Assembly (NCBI GenBank): GCA_027486935.1
Contig: JAIXOF010000052.1
Location: 1-64,000, forward strand
Direction of reading: 5' to 3'
DNA from: Cyanobium sp. C1_MAG_00004
GTDB lineage: Bacteria; Cyanobacteriota; Cyanobacteriia; PCC-6307; Cyanobiaceae
Length of the DNA stretch: 64,000 nt
Positions 17,873-26,157 of this stretch are shown here, in pieces (positions within the stretch are counted from its first letter, which is position 1; each line of letters begins with the position of its first letter). The translations under genes and the position numbers were made by a program. The notes under the pieces were generated by a model that saw nothing but the letters and a program-made list of their open reading frames with translations, had not been told where the DNA came from and did not search any database.

Positions 17873-18265
17873 ATGAGCGACATCACTCCCGACACGGTTG
17901 AGCAGAGCCAAGACACCGCTGCCACCGCAGACGATGCCGCCCAGGCAGCTGATTCCGGCACCAGTTTCAGCGAGCGCTACGGCGAAATCCTGAGCAAGGT
18001 CAACCAGACCCTCGACACAATCGACTGGTCCCAGATGGGCCGGATCGGCAAAGCTTCCGGCATCATCCTGGCGGTGATCGTTGCCCAGATCCTGATCAAA
18101 GGCGTGCTCGACACGATCAATCTGATCCCGATCGTGCCCGGGCTGCTCGAGCTGCTGGGCCTGGTGGTGGTCGGCCAGTGGGGCTGGAAGAACCTCACCA
18201 CCAGCGACAAGCGCAGCGCCGTGATCAACCGGATCCAGACCCTGCGAAAGGAATACCTGGGCTGA
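17873..18265 (+). CDS. curT: CAAD-domain thylakoid curvature protein (CurT/CURT1-like)
   Basis: 130 residues: an acidic, disordered N-terminus, an amphipathic stretch (YGEILSKVNQTLDTIDWSQ), two adjacent membrane helices (IILAVIVAQILIKGVLDTI and GLLELLGLVVVGQWGW) and a basic C-terminal helix. This is the CAAD layout of CURT1/CurT proteins, which bend thylakoid membranes. ATG 17873 is used; the upstream open frame runs antisense into the JAMM gene. It is flanked by a short tandem repeat that starts in its stop codon region. Confidence 0.85.
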   Translation: MSDITPDTVEQSQDTAATADDAAQAADSGTSFSERYGEILSKVNQTLDTIDWSQMGRIGKASGIILAVIVAQILIKGVLDTINLIPIVPGLLELLGLVVVGQWGWKNLTTSDKRSAVINRIQTLRKEYLG

Positions 18266-18295
18266 GGGGGCGTGGCTGAGGGGGGCGTGGCTGAG
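18261..18295. repeat. Short tandem repeat after curT
   Basis: GCTGAGGGGGCGTG (18261-18274), GCTGAGGGGGGCGTG (18275-18289) and a partial GCTGAG (18290-18295). The first unit overlaps the curT stop codon. It looks like a slippage duplication in the 31-nt convergent spacer. Confidence 0.85.
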
Positions 18296-18296
18296 C

Positions 18297-19184
18297 TCAG
18301 CTCGCCAACAGCCCATCGATGCAGTCCTGGGACTGATGGCGATAGCCACCTCCAAACAACAGGGCGTGGTTGAGCAGGTGATACAGGTTGTAGAGCTGCA
18401 GACGGCTGTGGGCGTCAGCAGGTAACGGCCACCCGGCCTCGTAACCGGAGAAAAAGGCCTCGGGAAATCCTCCGAAAAGCCGCGCCATGGCCAGGTCCAC
18501 CTCCCGGTCGCCGCGGTAGACCGCCGGGTCGAACAGGGCAGCGCCGCCACCGCTGACCAACCCAGCATTGCCGCTCCACAGGTCCCCGTGCACGAGCACG
18601 GCCTGGCAGCTGTGGTGTTGCAGCCGATCCAGGGCCAGGGCCAGCAACGGCTCGCTGTTGCGATACGGATGACCCCCTTTGGCCGCCAGCCGCAATTGGT
18701 GCCCCAGCCGCTGCTCACAGAAGAATGCGCCCCAGCTCGACCACCAACCATTGGGCTGGGATGTGGCACCGATCCAGTTGTCGTGGTCCCAGCCAAAACC
18801 CTTCTGCCCGGGAGCGTTGCCCAGGCTGGCGCGATGGAGCTGGGCCAGCGAGCGGCCCAGCTGCTGCCAGCCCCGACTGTCGGCAGCAACCGTCAGATCG
18901 AGCCAGGGGAGCACCAGCAGCGCCTGATTCCCCGCACGCCCCACCGCCAGGGGCGTGGGAACCCGCAGATCGTCAGGTGCCACCGCCGCCAGCGCCCGCA
19001 GCCCGCTGGACTCGGCCTGCAGCAACGGCAGCTCCGAGGCCCGGTTTGTCTTGACGAACAGCGTCCGGCCATCGGCCAACACCAGCCGCCAGGCGTCATG
19101 GATGCAGCCACCGGCGACCGGGTGGCGGCTCTGCACCGGCTGGCCCAGCTGCTGCTGCAGCCACTGGTCCAACACGTTCAGCAT
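18297..19184 (-). CDS. Fructosamine kinase family protein
   Basis: 295 residues with an aminoglycoside-phosphotransferase-like kinase fold: N-lobe GGCIHDAWRLVLADGRTLFVKTN (split around the nucleotide loop and lysine), LGRSLAQLHRA, FGWDHDNWIGATSQPN, catalytic loop VLVHGDLWSGN (about 194-204) and metal site LFDPAVYRGDREVDLAM. Family members phosphorylate ketosamines on glycated proteins, starting deglycation; bacterial substrates are mostly small glycated amines. ATG 19184 is used. It is divergent from the carotenoid desaturase-like gene with only 34 nt between starts. Confidence 0.9.
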   Translation of the reverse strand: MLNVLDQWLQQQLGQPVQSRHPVAGGCIHDAWRLVLADGRTLFVKTNRASELPLLQAESSGLRALAAVAPDDLRVPTPLAVGRAGNQALLVLPWLDLTVAADSRGWQQLGRSLAQLHRASLGNAPGQKGFGWDHDNWIGATSQPNGWWSSWGAFFCEQRLGHQLRLAAKGGHPYRNSEPLLALALDRLQHHSCQAVLVHGDLWSGNAGLVSGGGAALFDPAVYRGDREVDLAMARLFGGFPEAFFSGYEAGWPLPADAHSRLQLYNLYHLLNHALLFGGGYRHQSQDCIDGLLAS

Positions 19185-19218
19185 CACGGCACCCTGCAGC
19201 CGCTGCCAGCATGCCCGG

Positions 19219-20760
19219 ATGCAGGAGTCGCCACAGACTGTTGATGTCGCCGTGGTTGGGGCAGGAATCGCCGGCCTGACCGCCGCCGCCCTGCTGGCCG
19301 ATGCAGGCCTGCAGGTGGTCCTGCTCGAGAGCCACCACCAGAGCGGCGGTTGCGCAGGCACGTTCAGACGGCGGCTCTGGACCTTTGATGTCGGGGCCAC
19401 CCAGGTGGCCGGTCTGGAGCCCGGAGGCATCCACCAGCGGCTGTTTCAGCACTTCGGCCAGCCCTGCCCCAAAGCGAGTCCGCTGGATCCGGGCTGCGTG
19501 GTGGACCTGGGCGACGGACAGCCACCCGTGCAGCTCTGGCGCGATCCCGAGCGCTGGCAGAACGAACGCCTGCGCCAGTTTCCGGGCAGTGAGCGGTTCT
19601 GGCAATGGTGTGCCGCCCTGCACCGGGCGAACTGGGGCTTCGCCAGCCGCGACCCGGTGCTGCCGCCGCGCAATGCCTGGGATCTGCGCCAGCTGCTGGG
19701 CGCCCTGGGGCCCGCCAACCTGGCCAGCGGCCTGCTGAGCACGGCCACGATCGGCGACCTACTGCGCTGGAGCGGCTGTGGCAATGACCATCGGCTGCGG
19801 CGCTTTCTGGACCTGCAGCTGCGGCTCTACTCCCAGGAGAATGCGGACCGCACCGCCGCCCTCTACGGCGCCACCGTGCTGGCCATGGCCCAGGAGCCGC
19901 TGGGGCTGTGGCACCTGGACGGTTCGATGCAGAGCCTCAGCACCGCCCTCGAAACGGCGCTGCAACAGGCTGGCGGCGACCTGCGCCTGCGGCACCGCCT
20001 GCAACGGCTCGAGCGGCAGCAGCACCATTGGCAGCTCAGCGTCGACGCAGCGGGCAGCAGCCTGCAGCTGCGAGCCCGCGATGTGGTGCTGACCGTGCCC
20101 CCCCAGGGTCTCGAGACCCTGTTGGCCGATCCACTGCCCCAGGGCTACCGCCGCCGCCTGCAGCACCTGCCTGAACCTTCAGGAGCCCTGGTGTTCTACG
20201 GGGCGGTCGAACGGGACCGACTGCCCCAGGGGTGTCCCAGCCACCTGCAGCGTGACTGGAACGACCCTGGATCCCTGTTCGTCTCAGTCAGTCAGGACGG
20301 CGACGGCCGTGCTCCGGCCGGCCAGGCGACCGTGATCGCCAGCGTGTTCACCCCCGCCAGGCCCTGGTTTACCGCCGCCCTGGACGACCGCGATGCACGC
20401 AGCGCCCACAAGGCAACGCTGCTGGGCGGCATCCAGCGGGGGCTCGAGGGCCTGCTGGGGGTCGCCCCTGAGGCCTGGCTGCATGCCGAACTGGCCACGC
20501 CACGGGCCTTTGCCCATTGGTGCGGCCGCCCCTGGGGGTTTGTGGGGGGGCTGGGTCAGCACCCCAGCTGGTTCGGGCCGTTTGGCCTGGCCAGCCGGAC
20601 CCCGCTGCAGGGGCTGTGGCTGTGCGGCGATGCGATCTACCCCGGCGAGGGGACCGCAGGGGTCAGCCTGTCGGCCCTGATGGCCAGCCGCCAGCTGCTG
20701 GCCAGCCGCGGCCAGAACCTCAGCCTGCGCTGCGATCCGGCTGCACAAACTCTGGCCTGA
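19219..20760 (+). CDS. FAD-dependent carotenoid desaturase/isomerase-family protein, CrtD-like
   Basis: 513 residues with the dinucleotide-binding motif VAVVGAGIAGLTAAALL and GGCAGTFRRR at the N-terminus and the phytoene-desaturase-family C-terminus LWLCGDAIYPGEGTAGVSLSALMAS. Long middle region as in CrtI/CrtISO/CrtD proteins. In picocyanobacteria the gene beside a fructosamine-kinase gene is often called C-3',4' desaturase CrtD; I infer that by memory of synteny, so the exact reaction is uncertain. ATG 19219 is used; the open frame upstream is antisense to the kinase gene. The 3' end overlaps tyrA by 41 nt, tail to tail. Confidence 0.8.
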   Translation: MQESPQTVDVAVVGAGIAGLTAAALLADAGLQVVLLESHHQSGGCAGTFRRRLWTFDVGATQVAGLEPGGIHQRLFQHFGQPCPKASPLDPGCVVDLGDGQPPVQLWRDPERWQNERLRQFPGSERFWQWCAALHRANWGFASRDPVLPPRNAWDLRQLLGALGPANLASGLLSTATIGDLLRWSGCGNDHRLRRFLDLQLRLYSQENADRTAALYGATVLAMAQEPLGLWHLDGSMQSLSTALETALQQAGGDLRLRHRLQRLERQQHHWQLSVDAAGSSLQLRARDVVLTVPPQGLETLLADPLPQGYRRRLQHLPEPSGALVFYGAVERDRLPQGCPSHLQRDWNDPGSLFVSVSQDGDGRAPAGQATVIASVFTPARPWFTAALDDRDARSAHKATLLGGIQRGLEGLLGVAPEAWLHAELATPRAFAHWCGRPWGFVGGLGQHPSWFGPFGLASRTPLQGLWLCGDAIYPGEGTAGVSLSALMASRQLLASRGQNLSLRCDPAAQTLA

Positions 20761-21622
20761 GCTGCTGGGCAACCTGCAGGGCGCCTTGCAACCCAGACCA
20801 CTCGCCCTGTTGCACCAGCTGCTCCAAAGCGGCCAGGCTGTGCCGGTAGCCCTGCAGGGCCTGCAGCAGGGCGGTGCGGTTGCTGCGCGCCATCAGTGTG
20901 CCCAGCTGGGGATTGCCGCCCCCGACCCGGGTGGTGTCGGCAAACCCCGAGGACGCCAGAGCCCGCACCAGCGCACCCAGCTCGTCGCCGGCAGCTGCGG
21001 CCGAGCGATCGGCCGCCTGCAGCAGGGCGGCCGAGACCAGCACGGGCAGGTGGGAAATCAGCGCCACCGCCTGGTCATGGGCGGCCGCAGGGCAGCACAA
21101 CCAGTGCGCCCCCAGCAGGGTGGCCAGATCCTGCACGCTGGCCAGGGCAGCTGCGTCGGTGTCTGCCGCGGGGGTGGCCACCCAGGGACGGCCGGCAAAC
21201 AGGCCGGCCAGGCCCGCCTCGACACCGGCCTGGGCCGTGCCGGCCATCGGATGGCTGGGCACGAACCGGGGGTGCAGCCCCTGCCAGCGTTCAAGCACGG
21301 GCTGCTTGACCGAACCCACATCGGTCACGACCGCCTGCGGCGGAAGCGCCGCCAGCAGCTTGGGGTCGGGGTCCAGCAGGCCGTCGAGGGGCAGGGCCAG
21401 CACCACAAGCCCGCAGCCCTGCAACACGGCCGGATCGGTGCTGACCCGATCGACCAGATCGCGCTGAAGGGCCCGCTCGGCGGTGGCAGGGCGATGCACC
21501 AAGCCATGCACCACCAGCCCCTGCTGGCGCAGATCGAGGGCGATCGAGCCGCCGATCAGCCCCAGGCCGACCACGCCGACGGGCAGCTGCCGCCAGGGCA
21601 TCGGCATCGTCTCAGCAACCAT
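20720..21622 (-). CDS. tyrA: Prephenate/arogenate dehydrogenase
   Basis: NAD(P)-dependent oxidative decarboxylation in tyrosine synthesis; cyanobacterial enzymes usually prefer arogenate. 300 residues with Rossmann motif VGVVGLGLIGGSIALDL (about 15-31), VVTDVGSVKQPVL, FVPSHPMAGTAQAG and DQAVALISHLPVLVSAAL. The C-terminal 14 codons lie over the end of the desaturase-like gene on the other strand. ATG 21622 is 50 nt from the divergent helicase-like gene. Confidence 0.93.
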   Translation of the reverse strand: MVAETMPMPWRQLPVGVVGLGLIGGSIALDLRQQGLVVHGLVHRPATAERALQRDLVDRVSTDPAVLQGCGLVVLALPLDGLLDPDPKLLAALPPQAVVTDVGSVKQPVLERWQGLHPRFVPSHPMAGTAQAGVEAGLAGLFAGRPWVATPAADTDAAALASVQDLATLLGAHWLCCPAAAHDQAVALISHLPVLVSAALLQAADRSAAAAGDELGALVRALASSGFADTTRVGGGNPQLGTLMARSNRTALLQALQGYRHSLAALEQLVQQGEWSGLQGALQVAQQLRPEFVQPDRSAG

Positions 21623-21672
21623 CAGGGTTCGGGCTGAACAGAGTGCAGACCCCAGCTTCCTACGATTCCTCG

Positions 21673-23133
21673 ATGTTGGAAGCGCGGGCCCACCAGCAGC
21701 TCAAGGCACTGCTGCAGCAAGAGGGGGCCGATGGCTGGCCCCACCACCTGAGCCTCAGCAGGCTGGTGGCACGCAGCCTCAGACGGCGCGATCACAGCCT
21801 GATCCGACTGGCGATCGGCAGCAGCCCCAGCTGGTGGGTCAGCCTGCTGGTTCCCCTGGCCCTGAGCGATAGCAGCCTCGCCCTGGTGGTGAGCGAGGGG
21901 CTGCGCCAACGGCTGTTGCAGATCGAACTGCCCCGTCTGGCGCGGGCCGGGCTGCCCCTGCCCTGTGCCGAGGGACCTTCGCCGCCACCACCTGGGGTTG
22001 TGTGGGTGCTCAGCCACCGCGAACTGGTGACGGCCTGGGGGCAGCAACTGCTGGCTGATCGTCAGTTGATCCTGCCCGAGGCCGAACAGCTGGATCGGCG
22101 GCTGGGCGAAGCCCTGGCCGTGGCCATCGCCCCACACCACTGGGATGCGCTGCGCCGCGCCCTGCCGCGGGCCGAGGCCCCCCTGCTGGGATTGCACGAG
22201 CGGCTCAACCGCAGGATTCTGGAGGCCCCACGCCATCCCCAGGGGCTGGTCGCGCTGCGCGACGAAGACGACGCTCCGTTGCGCCAGCTGCTGAGCCTGC
22301 TGGGTCCCCTGCCAGCCCCCTGGCCGGCATGGCTACAGGCGGGCGGCAGCACCTGGACCAGCTGGGCCCGGCTCGATCCGGACTTGCTGCAGTGGACCCT
22401 GCTGCGGCAACCCCTGGAACCGGTTGCGGCCCTGAACGGCCTGCTGAGCGATCGCGGTGCCATCGTGATTGGCCAGCTGAACGAGCCGCGCAACGGCGAC
22501 GGGTTGCCGGCACCGGCCCTGTCCCTTGGCCTGAAGCCACAGGTGGATGTGGTGCTGGGGGATCTGCCGCTGGCCGACCCCTTGCCGCTGTACGCCCCCC
22601 TGCGCCAGCCCCTCCCAAACAGCCCGATCTATGGCGACCATCTGCTGGAGCAGAGCCGCCGTCTGGTGCTGGGACAGGAGCGCCTGACCCTGGTGCTGGT
22701 CGACGATGCCCAGCTGCGCCTGCAGCTGACCAGCGGCCTGGCGGGCGACTTTGGCTCCCGGGTCGTGCACGAATGCACCAGCCCGGAGGGTCATGGCGTG
22801 CTGTGTGCCAGCTGGAGCTGGTGGTTGCGCCACCAGGAGCAACTGCCCGTGCCCGGTCAGGTGGTGGTGGCACTGCTGCCGATCGCCAGCCTTGAGGATC
22901 CCCTGACTGCAGCTCGGGTAAGGGCACTGCGCAGCCAGGGCCGCGACTGGTTCCGGGAACTGCTGCTGCCCGATGCGCTGCTGCGCCTGCAACTGGGGGT
23001 CGCACCGCTGCGCAGGCCCCCCGGTGGGCGACTGGCGATTCTCGACGGCCGCCTGCGCGGCCGCAGCTGGGGGCAGCGCGTCCTTCAGTCGCTCGAACCC
23101 TGGGTCAGCCTCAACCGCCTGCTGCCCTCTTAA
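21673..23133 (+). CDS. Degenerate DinG/Rad3-like helicase-fold protein
   Basis: 486 residues. The C-terminus follows DinG/Rad3 order: VALLPIASLEDPLTAARV, RDWFRELLLPDALLRLQLG, PPGGRLAILDGRLRGRSWGQRVLQSL. The N-terminal part keeps the spacing of domain 1 (SLSRLVARSL..., LALVVSEGLRQRLLQIELPRL, GVVWVLSHRELV) but where Walker A should be there is AIGSSPSWWVSLLVPLAL, with no GKT, and the DEAH box reads LILPEAEQLDRR. Motif VI arginines are also altered. The four Fe-S cysteines of XPD-type enzymes are absent. It is probably not a helicase; a DNA-binding or scaffold role is inference. ATG 21673 is preferred to the GTG at 21643. Confidence 0.65.
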   Translation: MLEARAHQQLKALLQQEGADGWPHHLSLSRLVARSLRRRDHSLIRLAIGSSPSWWVSLLVPLALSDSSLALVVSEGLRQRLLQIELPRLARAGLPLPCAEGPSPPPPGVVWVLSHRELVTAWGQQLLADRQLILPEAEQLDRRLGEALAVAIAPHHWDALRRALPRAEAPLLGLHERLNRRILEAPRHPQGLVALRDEDDAPLRQLLSLLGPLPAPWPAWLQAGGSTWTSWARLDPDLLQWTLLRQPLEPVAALNGLLSDRGAIVIGQLNEPRNGDGLPAPALSLGLKPQVDVVLGDLPLADPLPLYAPLRQPLPNSPIYGDHLLEQSRRLVLGQERLTLVLVDDAQLRLQLTSGLAGDFGSRVVHECTSPEGHGVLCASWSWWLRHQEQLPVPGQVVVALLPIASLEDPLTAARVRALRSQGRDWFRELLLPDALLRLQLGVAPLRRPPGGRLAILDGRLRGRSWGQRVLQSLEPWVSLNRLLPS

Positions 23134-23161
23134 TGTGCCCGCCAGACAAGGACCTGCCGCC

Positions 23162-23401
23162 ATGGGGGAAGCCCGACGCCGCACTGCCCAGGGACTGCCA
23201 CCTCGAACCCCCAAGCCCAGCAGCAACGGCGAGCCCGGCTCCGGCAAACCCTGGTGGTCCCTGGATCGCAGCCAGACCAACCGTTTCGTCAGCTGGACGA
23301 CCCGCGGCGCCTGGATCGGCATCGGCGGCCTGGTGCTGTTCTGGGTGACTGTGCGCTTCATCGGCCCGGCTGCAGGCTGGTGGACCCTGGCTGACGGCTG
23401 A
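23162..23401 (+). CDS. DUF2839 small membrane protein
   Basis: 79 residues. Begins MGEARRRTAQGLPPRTPKP, the cyanobacterial DUF2839 signature, then a Gly/Ser linker and one membrane helix (GAWIGIGGLVLFWVTVRFI). Function unknown; members are nearly universal in cyanobacteria. It starts 28 nt after the helicase-like gene and is probably cotranscribed with it. Confidence 0.85.
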   Translation: MGEARRRTAQGLPPRTPKPSSNGEPGSGKPWWSLDRSQTNRFVSWTTRGAWIGIGGLVLFWVTVRFIGPAAGWWTLADG

Positions 23402-23520
23402 AACCCCAGGCGCTGGCTGACACCACCACCAATCAGGGATCCCTGCCAGGCCCGTCAGCACGGCCGCTCGCGCAAATCGGAAGAAAGCCTTAAGGTGCGA
23501 GAACGTCTTGGGGATGCTCA

Positions 23521-23883
23521 ATGTTTGGACGTCTTGCTGAGCAATACCGTGCTGTCGTTGAGGATCTGGTGCTGAGCCTGCAGGCCCTCTCCAGCAGCTT
23601 GCAGGCTGCTGGCCATACGGCGTCCTGCTACGTCTGCGGTGATGGTCGCGACGGCCAGGGGGCCTCATTCGTCGCCAACCTGTCCACATCGGCATCGGAC
23701 AATCACATCGTCCGCTTCCTGGTGTCCGATTTCGGCATCAGCTGGGTCGAATCACGTGACGGCCACGAGCTGGTGAAACTCGAAGGCGCAGAAGCCATTC
23801 AGGAGCTGCAGCGCATCGCCGAACGCTTCCGCGAACCCGTCACTATCAAGGACAGCGCAGGAACGGCCAAGTCCCTGCGCTGA
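23521..23883 (+). CDS. DUF1815 family protein
   Basis: 120 residues, soluble, matching the cyanobacterial DUF1815 family: MFGRLAEQYRAVVEDLVLSLQ, CYVCGDG near residue 41, then RFLVSDFGISWVESRDG. Function unknown. A 119-nt spacer precedes it, so it probably has its own promoter; it faces recA with 18 nt between stop codons. Confidence 0.85.
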   Translation: MFGRLAEQYRAVVEDLVLSLQALSSSLQAAGHTASCYVCGDGRDGQGASFVANLSTSASDNHIVRFLVSDFGISWVESRDGHELVKLEGAEAIQELQRIAERFREPVTIKDSAGTAKSLR

Positions 23884-23897
23884 CACCTACCCACGGT

Positions 23898-23918
23898 TCC
23901 CTCAGCTGGCCTGAGGGA
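23898..23918. terminator. Hairpin between converging DUF1815 gene and recA
   Basis: Perfect 8-bp stem TCCCTCAG/CTGAGGGA with a 5-nt loop. It contains the recA stop codon and has no T-run on either side, so a terminator role is possible but not secure. Confidence 0.4.
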
Positions 23919-25152
23919 GCTCGTCCACGGCCGTTGCTGCCGCAGCCTTGGCTGCAGCCGCCAGAGGCTTCATCGAATTGGCGGTGACTTCGGACCCCTC
24001 GGTCAGTTTCTGGCGCGTGAGCTGCTCGATCACCTCACGGGGTTCAGGATTCTGCTCCAACCAGACGATCGTGTTGTCCCGTCCCTGGCCGATGTTGTCG
24101 CCGTCGTAGCTGTACCACGCACCCTTGCGGCAGACCACGCCGGTTTCTTCGGCCAGATCCAGCAGACAACCCAGGGTGCTGATGCCGCGGCCGAACAGGA
24201 TGTCGAATTCAGCGATGCGGAAGGGCGGAGCCACCTTGTTCTTGGCCACCTTCACCTTGGCGCGGATTCCATATTCCTCGGTCCCACGCTTCAGCGTCTG
24301 GATGCGACGGATGTCCAGACGGACCGAGGCATAGAACTTGAGGGCGTTACCACCCGTGGTGGTCTCGGGGTTGCCATAGGTGACGCCGATCTTCTGACGC
24401 AATTGGTTGAGGAAGATCACCGTGCAGCCCGATTTGCCGATATTGCCGGTGATCTTGCGCATCGCCTGGCTCATCAGCCTGGCCTGGCTACCCACGGCCA
24501 GATCACCCATCTCACCCTCGATCTCAGCGCGGGGAGTCAGCGCAGCCACTGAGTCGACGACAACGATGTCGACCGCCGCAGAACGCACCAGCTGATCGAC
24601 GATCTCGAGCGCCATCTCGCCGGTGTCCGGCTGAGAGACGAGGAGGTTCTCGATGTCGACACCCAGGGCAGCGGCATAGACCGGATCAAGGGCGTGCTCC
24701 GCATCGACAAAAGCAGCCACGCCGCCACGGCGCTGCACCTCGGCGATGGCATGGAGTGTCAACGTCGTCTTACCGGAGCTCTCGGGCCCGTAGACCTCCA
24801 CCACCCGACCTTTGGGGTAGCCACCCCCCAGTGCCAGATCAAGGGTCAGGGCACCGGTCGAGATCGTCTCGACCCGCATGCGCGAGGCGTCCCCGAGACG
24901 CATGATTGAACCCTTGCCGAAGTTGCGCTCGATCTGGTTCAGCACCAAGCCAAGGGCCTTGTCCCGCTCGGTGGCAGCGGCGGAAGCCTGGGCAGAGGAC
25001 GGGGAAGCAGGCACGGCGGCAGCGGCAGGGTGAGAGGTGGAACGGGTGGTGGTCGCGCGGGATGGCGTCACAGCGCCCGACGAAAAAGCCGGGGACGAGG
25101 CAGCCACAGCACTGGGGAGCTTGTCCGAAGCGGCCTTCGAATCAGCAGGCAT
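23902..25152 (-). CDS. recA: Recombinase RecA with long N-terminal extension
   Basis: ATP-dependent strand exchange protein and coprotease for LexA. 416 residues from ATG 25152. The first 60 or so are Ala/Ser/Pro-rich and disordered (longer than the E. coli protein), then the core: [25 protein letters not shown], Walker [11 protein letters not shown] (about 120-129), [31 protein letters not shown] and the DNA-binding loop 2 with [17 protein letters not shown]. An ATG 12 codons upstream (25188) is an alternative. A LexA-type box lies 105 nt upstream of the chosen ATG. Confidence 0.97.
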   Translation of the reverse strand: MPADSKAASDKLPSAVAASSPAFSSGAVTPSRATTTRSTSHPAAAAVPASPSSAQASAAATERDKALGLVLNQIERNFGKGSIMRLGDASRMRVETISTGALTLDLALGGGYPKGRVVEVYGPESSGKTTLTLHAIAEVQRRGGVAAFVDAEHALDPVYAAALGVDIENLLVSQPDTGEMALEIVDQLVRSAAVDIVVVDSVAALTPRAEIEGEMGDLAVGSQARLMSQAMRKITGNIGKSGCTVIFLNQLRQKIGVTYGNPETTTGGNALKFYASVRLDIRRIQTLKRGTEEYGIRAKVKVAKNKVAPPFRIAEFDILFGRGISTLGCLLDLAEETGVVCRKGAWYSYDGDNIGQGRDNTIVWLEQNPEPREVIEQLTRQKLTEGSEVTANSMKPLAAAAKAAAATAVDELPQAS

Positions 25153-25256
25153 GGATGGAAACGGCAAAGGAGAAGGCCGCAGCGTCATCCTGCGACCAGC
25201 AAAAGAGAAGTGCCACCAAAACCAGCCAGCGTTTCAAGCGGTGCCCCAAACCATGC

Positions 25257-25270
25257 AGTACAAGCGTACT
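25257..25270 (-). promoter_or_regulatory. LexA-type SOS box upstream of recA
   Basis: AGTACAAGCGTACT on the plus strand: a perfect AGTAC-N4-GTACT inverted repeat. The cyanobacterial LexA consensus is close to RGTACNNNDGTWCB; only the D position (C here) deviates on this strand. It lies 105 nt before the recA ATG, in the recA promoter region and just beyond the HAD gene stop. Confidence 0.75.
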
Positions 25271-25277
25271 TTAGCGC

Positions 25278-26027
25278 TCAGTGCCAGCCCGCCAAGGGGC
25301 CGGCAAAGACCTCGGGGGTGAGCAGGCTGATCCCTGCTGGCAGATTCCGGGAATCGCCCGGGGCCAGGTAACCCCAGGACACCAGAAAACACCGCACCGG
25401 ATCCAACTCAGGACAAGCTCGCACCGCCTCAAGGGTGAGGCGTCGATCTTCGATGAACCAGAGCGGAACTCGGTGCTGCTGCTGCAACCGGGCCAGCACG
25501 GCGGGCTTGCTACCGGATTCGTGACCGAACAACTGCAGCGGCTGCAGCCCGGCCGACGCGAGCAGCTCCCGGGCAAAGGCGGCACCTTTGGTGGTCAGCA
25601 CCACCCAGCTGCTGGCCTCATCGGCCAGCGCATGCAGACGCTCCACCACGCCGGGGAAAAACCGATGGCGTGCCAGCCAGCCGGGACGGTCGCAGGCAAT
25701 GCCCTCGGCGCGAACGCCCTCGAGCACATGCTGCAGCTGCGCCGAAGTCCAGCCGCGAGCCGCCAGGGCCGTGGGCAGGCATCGGTCATAGTCCGACAGC
25801 AACAGGGTCGGATCCAGGCTCGGGCTGGCCAGCTCAGCCGCCACAAGCACCATCTCCCAACCCCTGTGAATCAGGGGACGAAGTTGAGCGAAAGCCGATG
25901 GCGCCTGCTCTGGCAGATCGAGAGAGGAATCCAGACTGAGGGCAGACATGCGAGCCGCCCACCAGTACTCGGGCATCCCATCGACCAGGACACCGTCGAA
26001 GTCGAAGACGAGGAGAGGAGTGTTCAA
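25278..26027 (-). CDS. HAD-superfamily hydrolase
   Basis: 249 residues. HAD motif I LVFDFDGVLVDG (nucleophile Asp9, Asp11) is at the very N-terminus, motif II is near VVLTTKG, and motif III/IV lie in KPAVLARL...LWFIEDRRLTLEA. Resembles phosphoglycolate-phosphatase-like HADs, substrate unknown. Because motif I begins within the first ten codons and no ATG or GTG precedes it, the start must be the TTG at 26027, which lies 3 nt beyond the 3' base of tRNA-Gln on the same strand. Translation thus probably begins on a transcript processed at the tRNA 3' end. Confidence 0.82.
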   Translation of the reverse strand: MNTPLLVFDFDGVLVDGMPEYWWAARMSALSLDSSLDLPEQAPSAFAQLRPLIHRGWEMVLVAAELASPSLDPTLLLSDYDRCLPTALAARGWTSAQLQHVLEGVRAEGIACDRPGWLARHRFFPGVVERLHALADEASSWVVLTTKGAAFARELLASAGLQPLQLFGHESGSKPAVLARLQQQHRVPLWFIEDRRLTLEAVRACPELDPVRCFLVSWGYLAPGDSRNLPAGISLLTPEVFAGPLAGWH

Positions 26028-26029
26028 AA

Positions 26030-26101
26030 CTGGGCCGCTAGGATTCGAACCTAGGAATGTCGGGACCAAAACCCGATGCCTTACCGCTTGGCGACGGCCC
26101 A
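26030..26101 (-). tRNA. tRNA-Gln(TTG)
   Basis: Acceptor TGGGCCG pairs with CGGCCCA; anticodon arm TCGGG-TTTTGGT-CCCGA gives anticodon TTG; T-arm CTAGGTTCGAATCCTAG. CCA is not encoded. Located upstream of, and almost touching, the HAD gene on the same strand. Confidence 0.96.
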
Positions 26102-26157
26102 ATGAACGCCGTGCTCTGTCGGCGTGTTGCTAGTTACCCACAACGGCCGGTCCTTCG

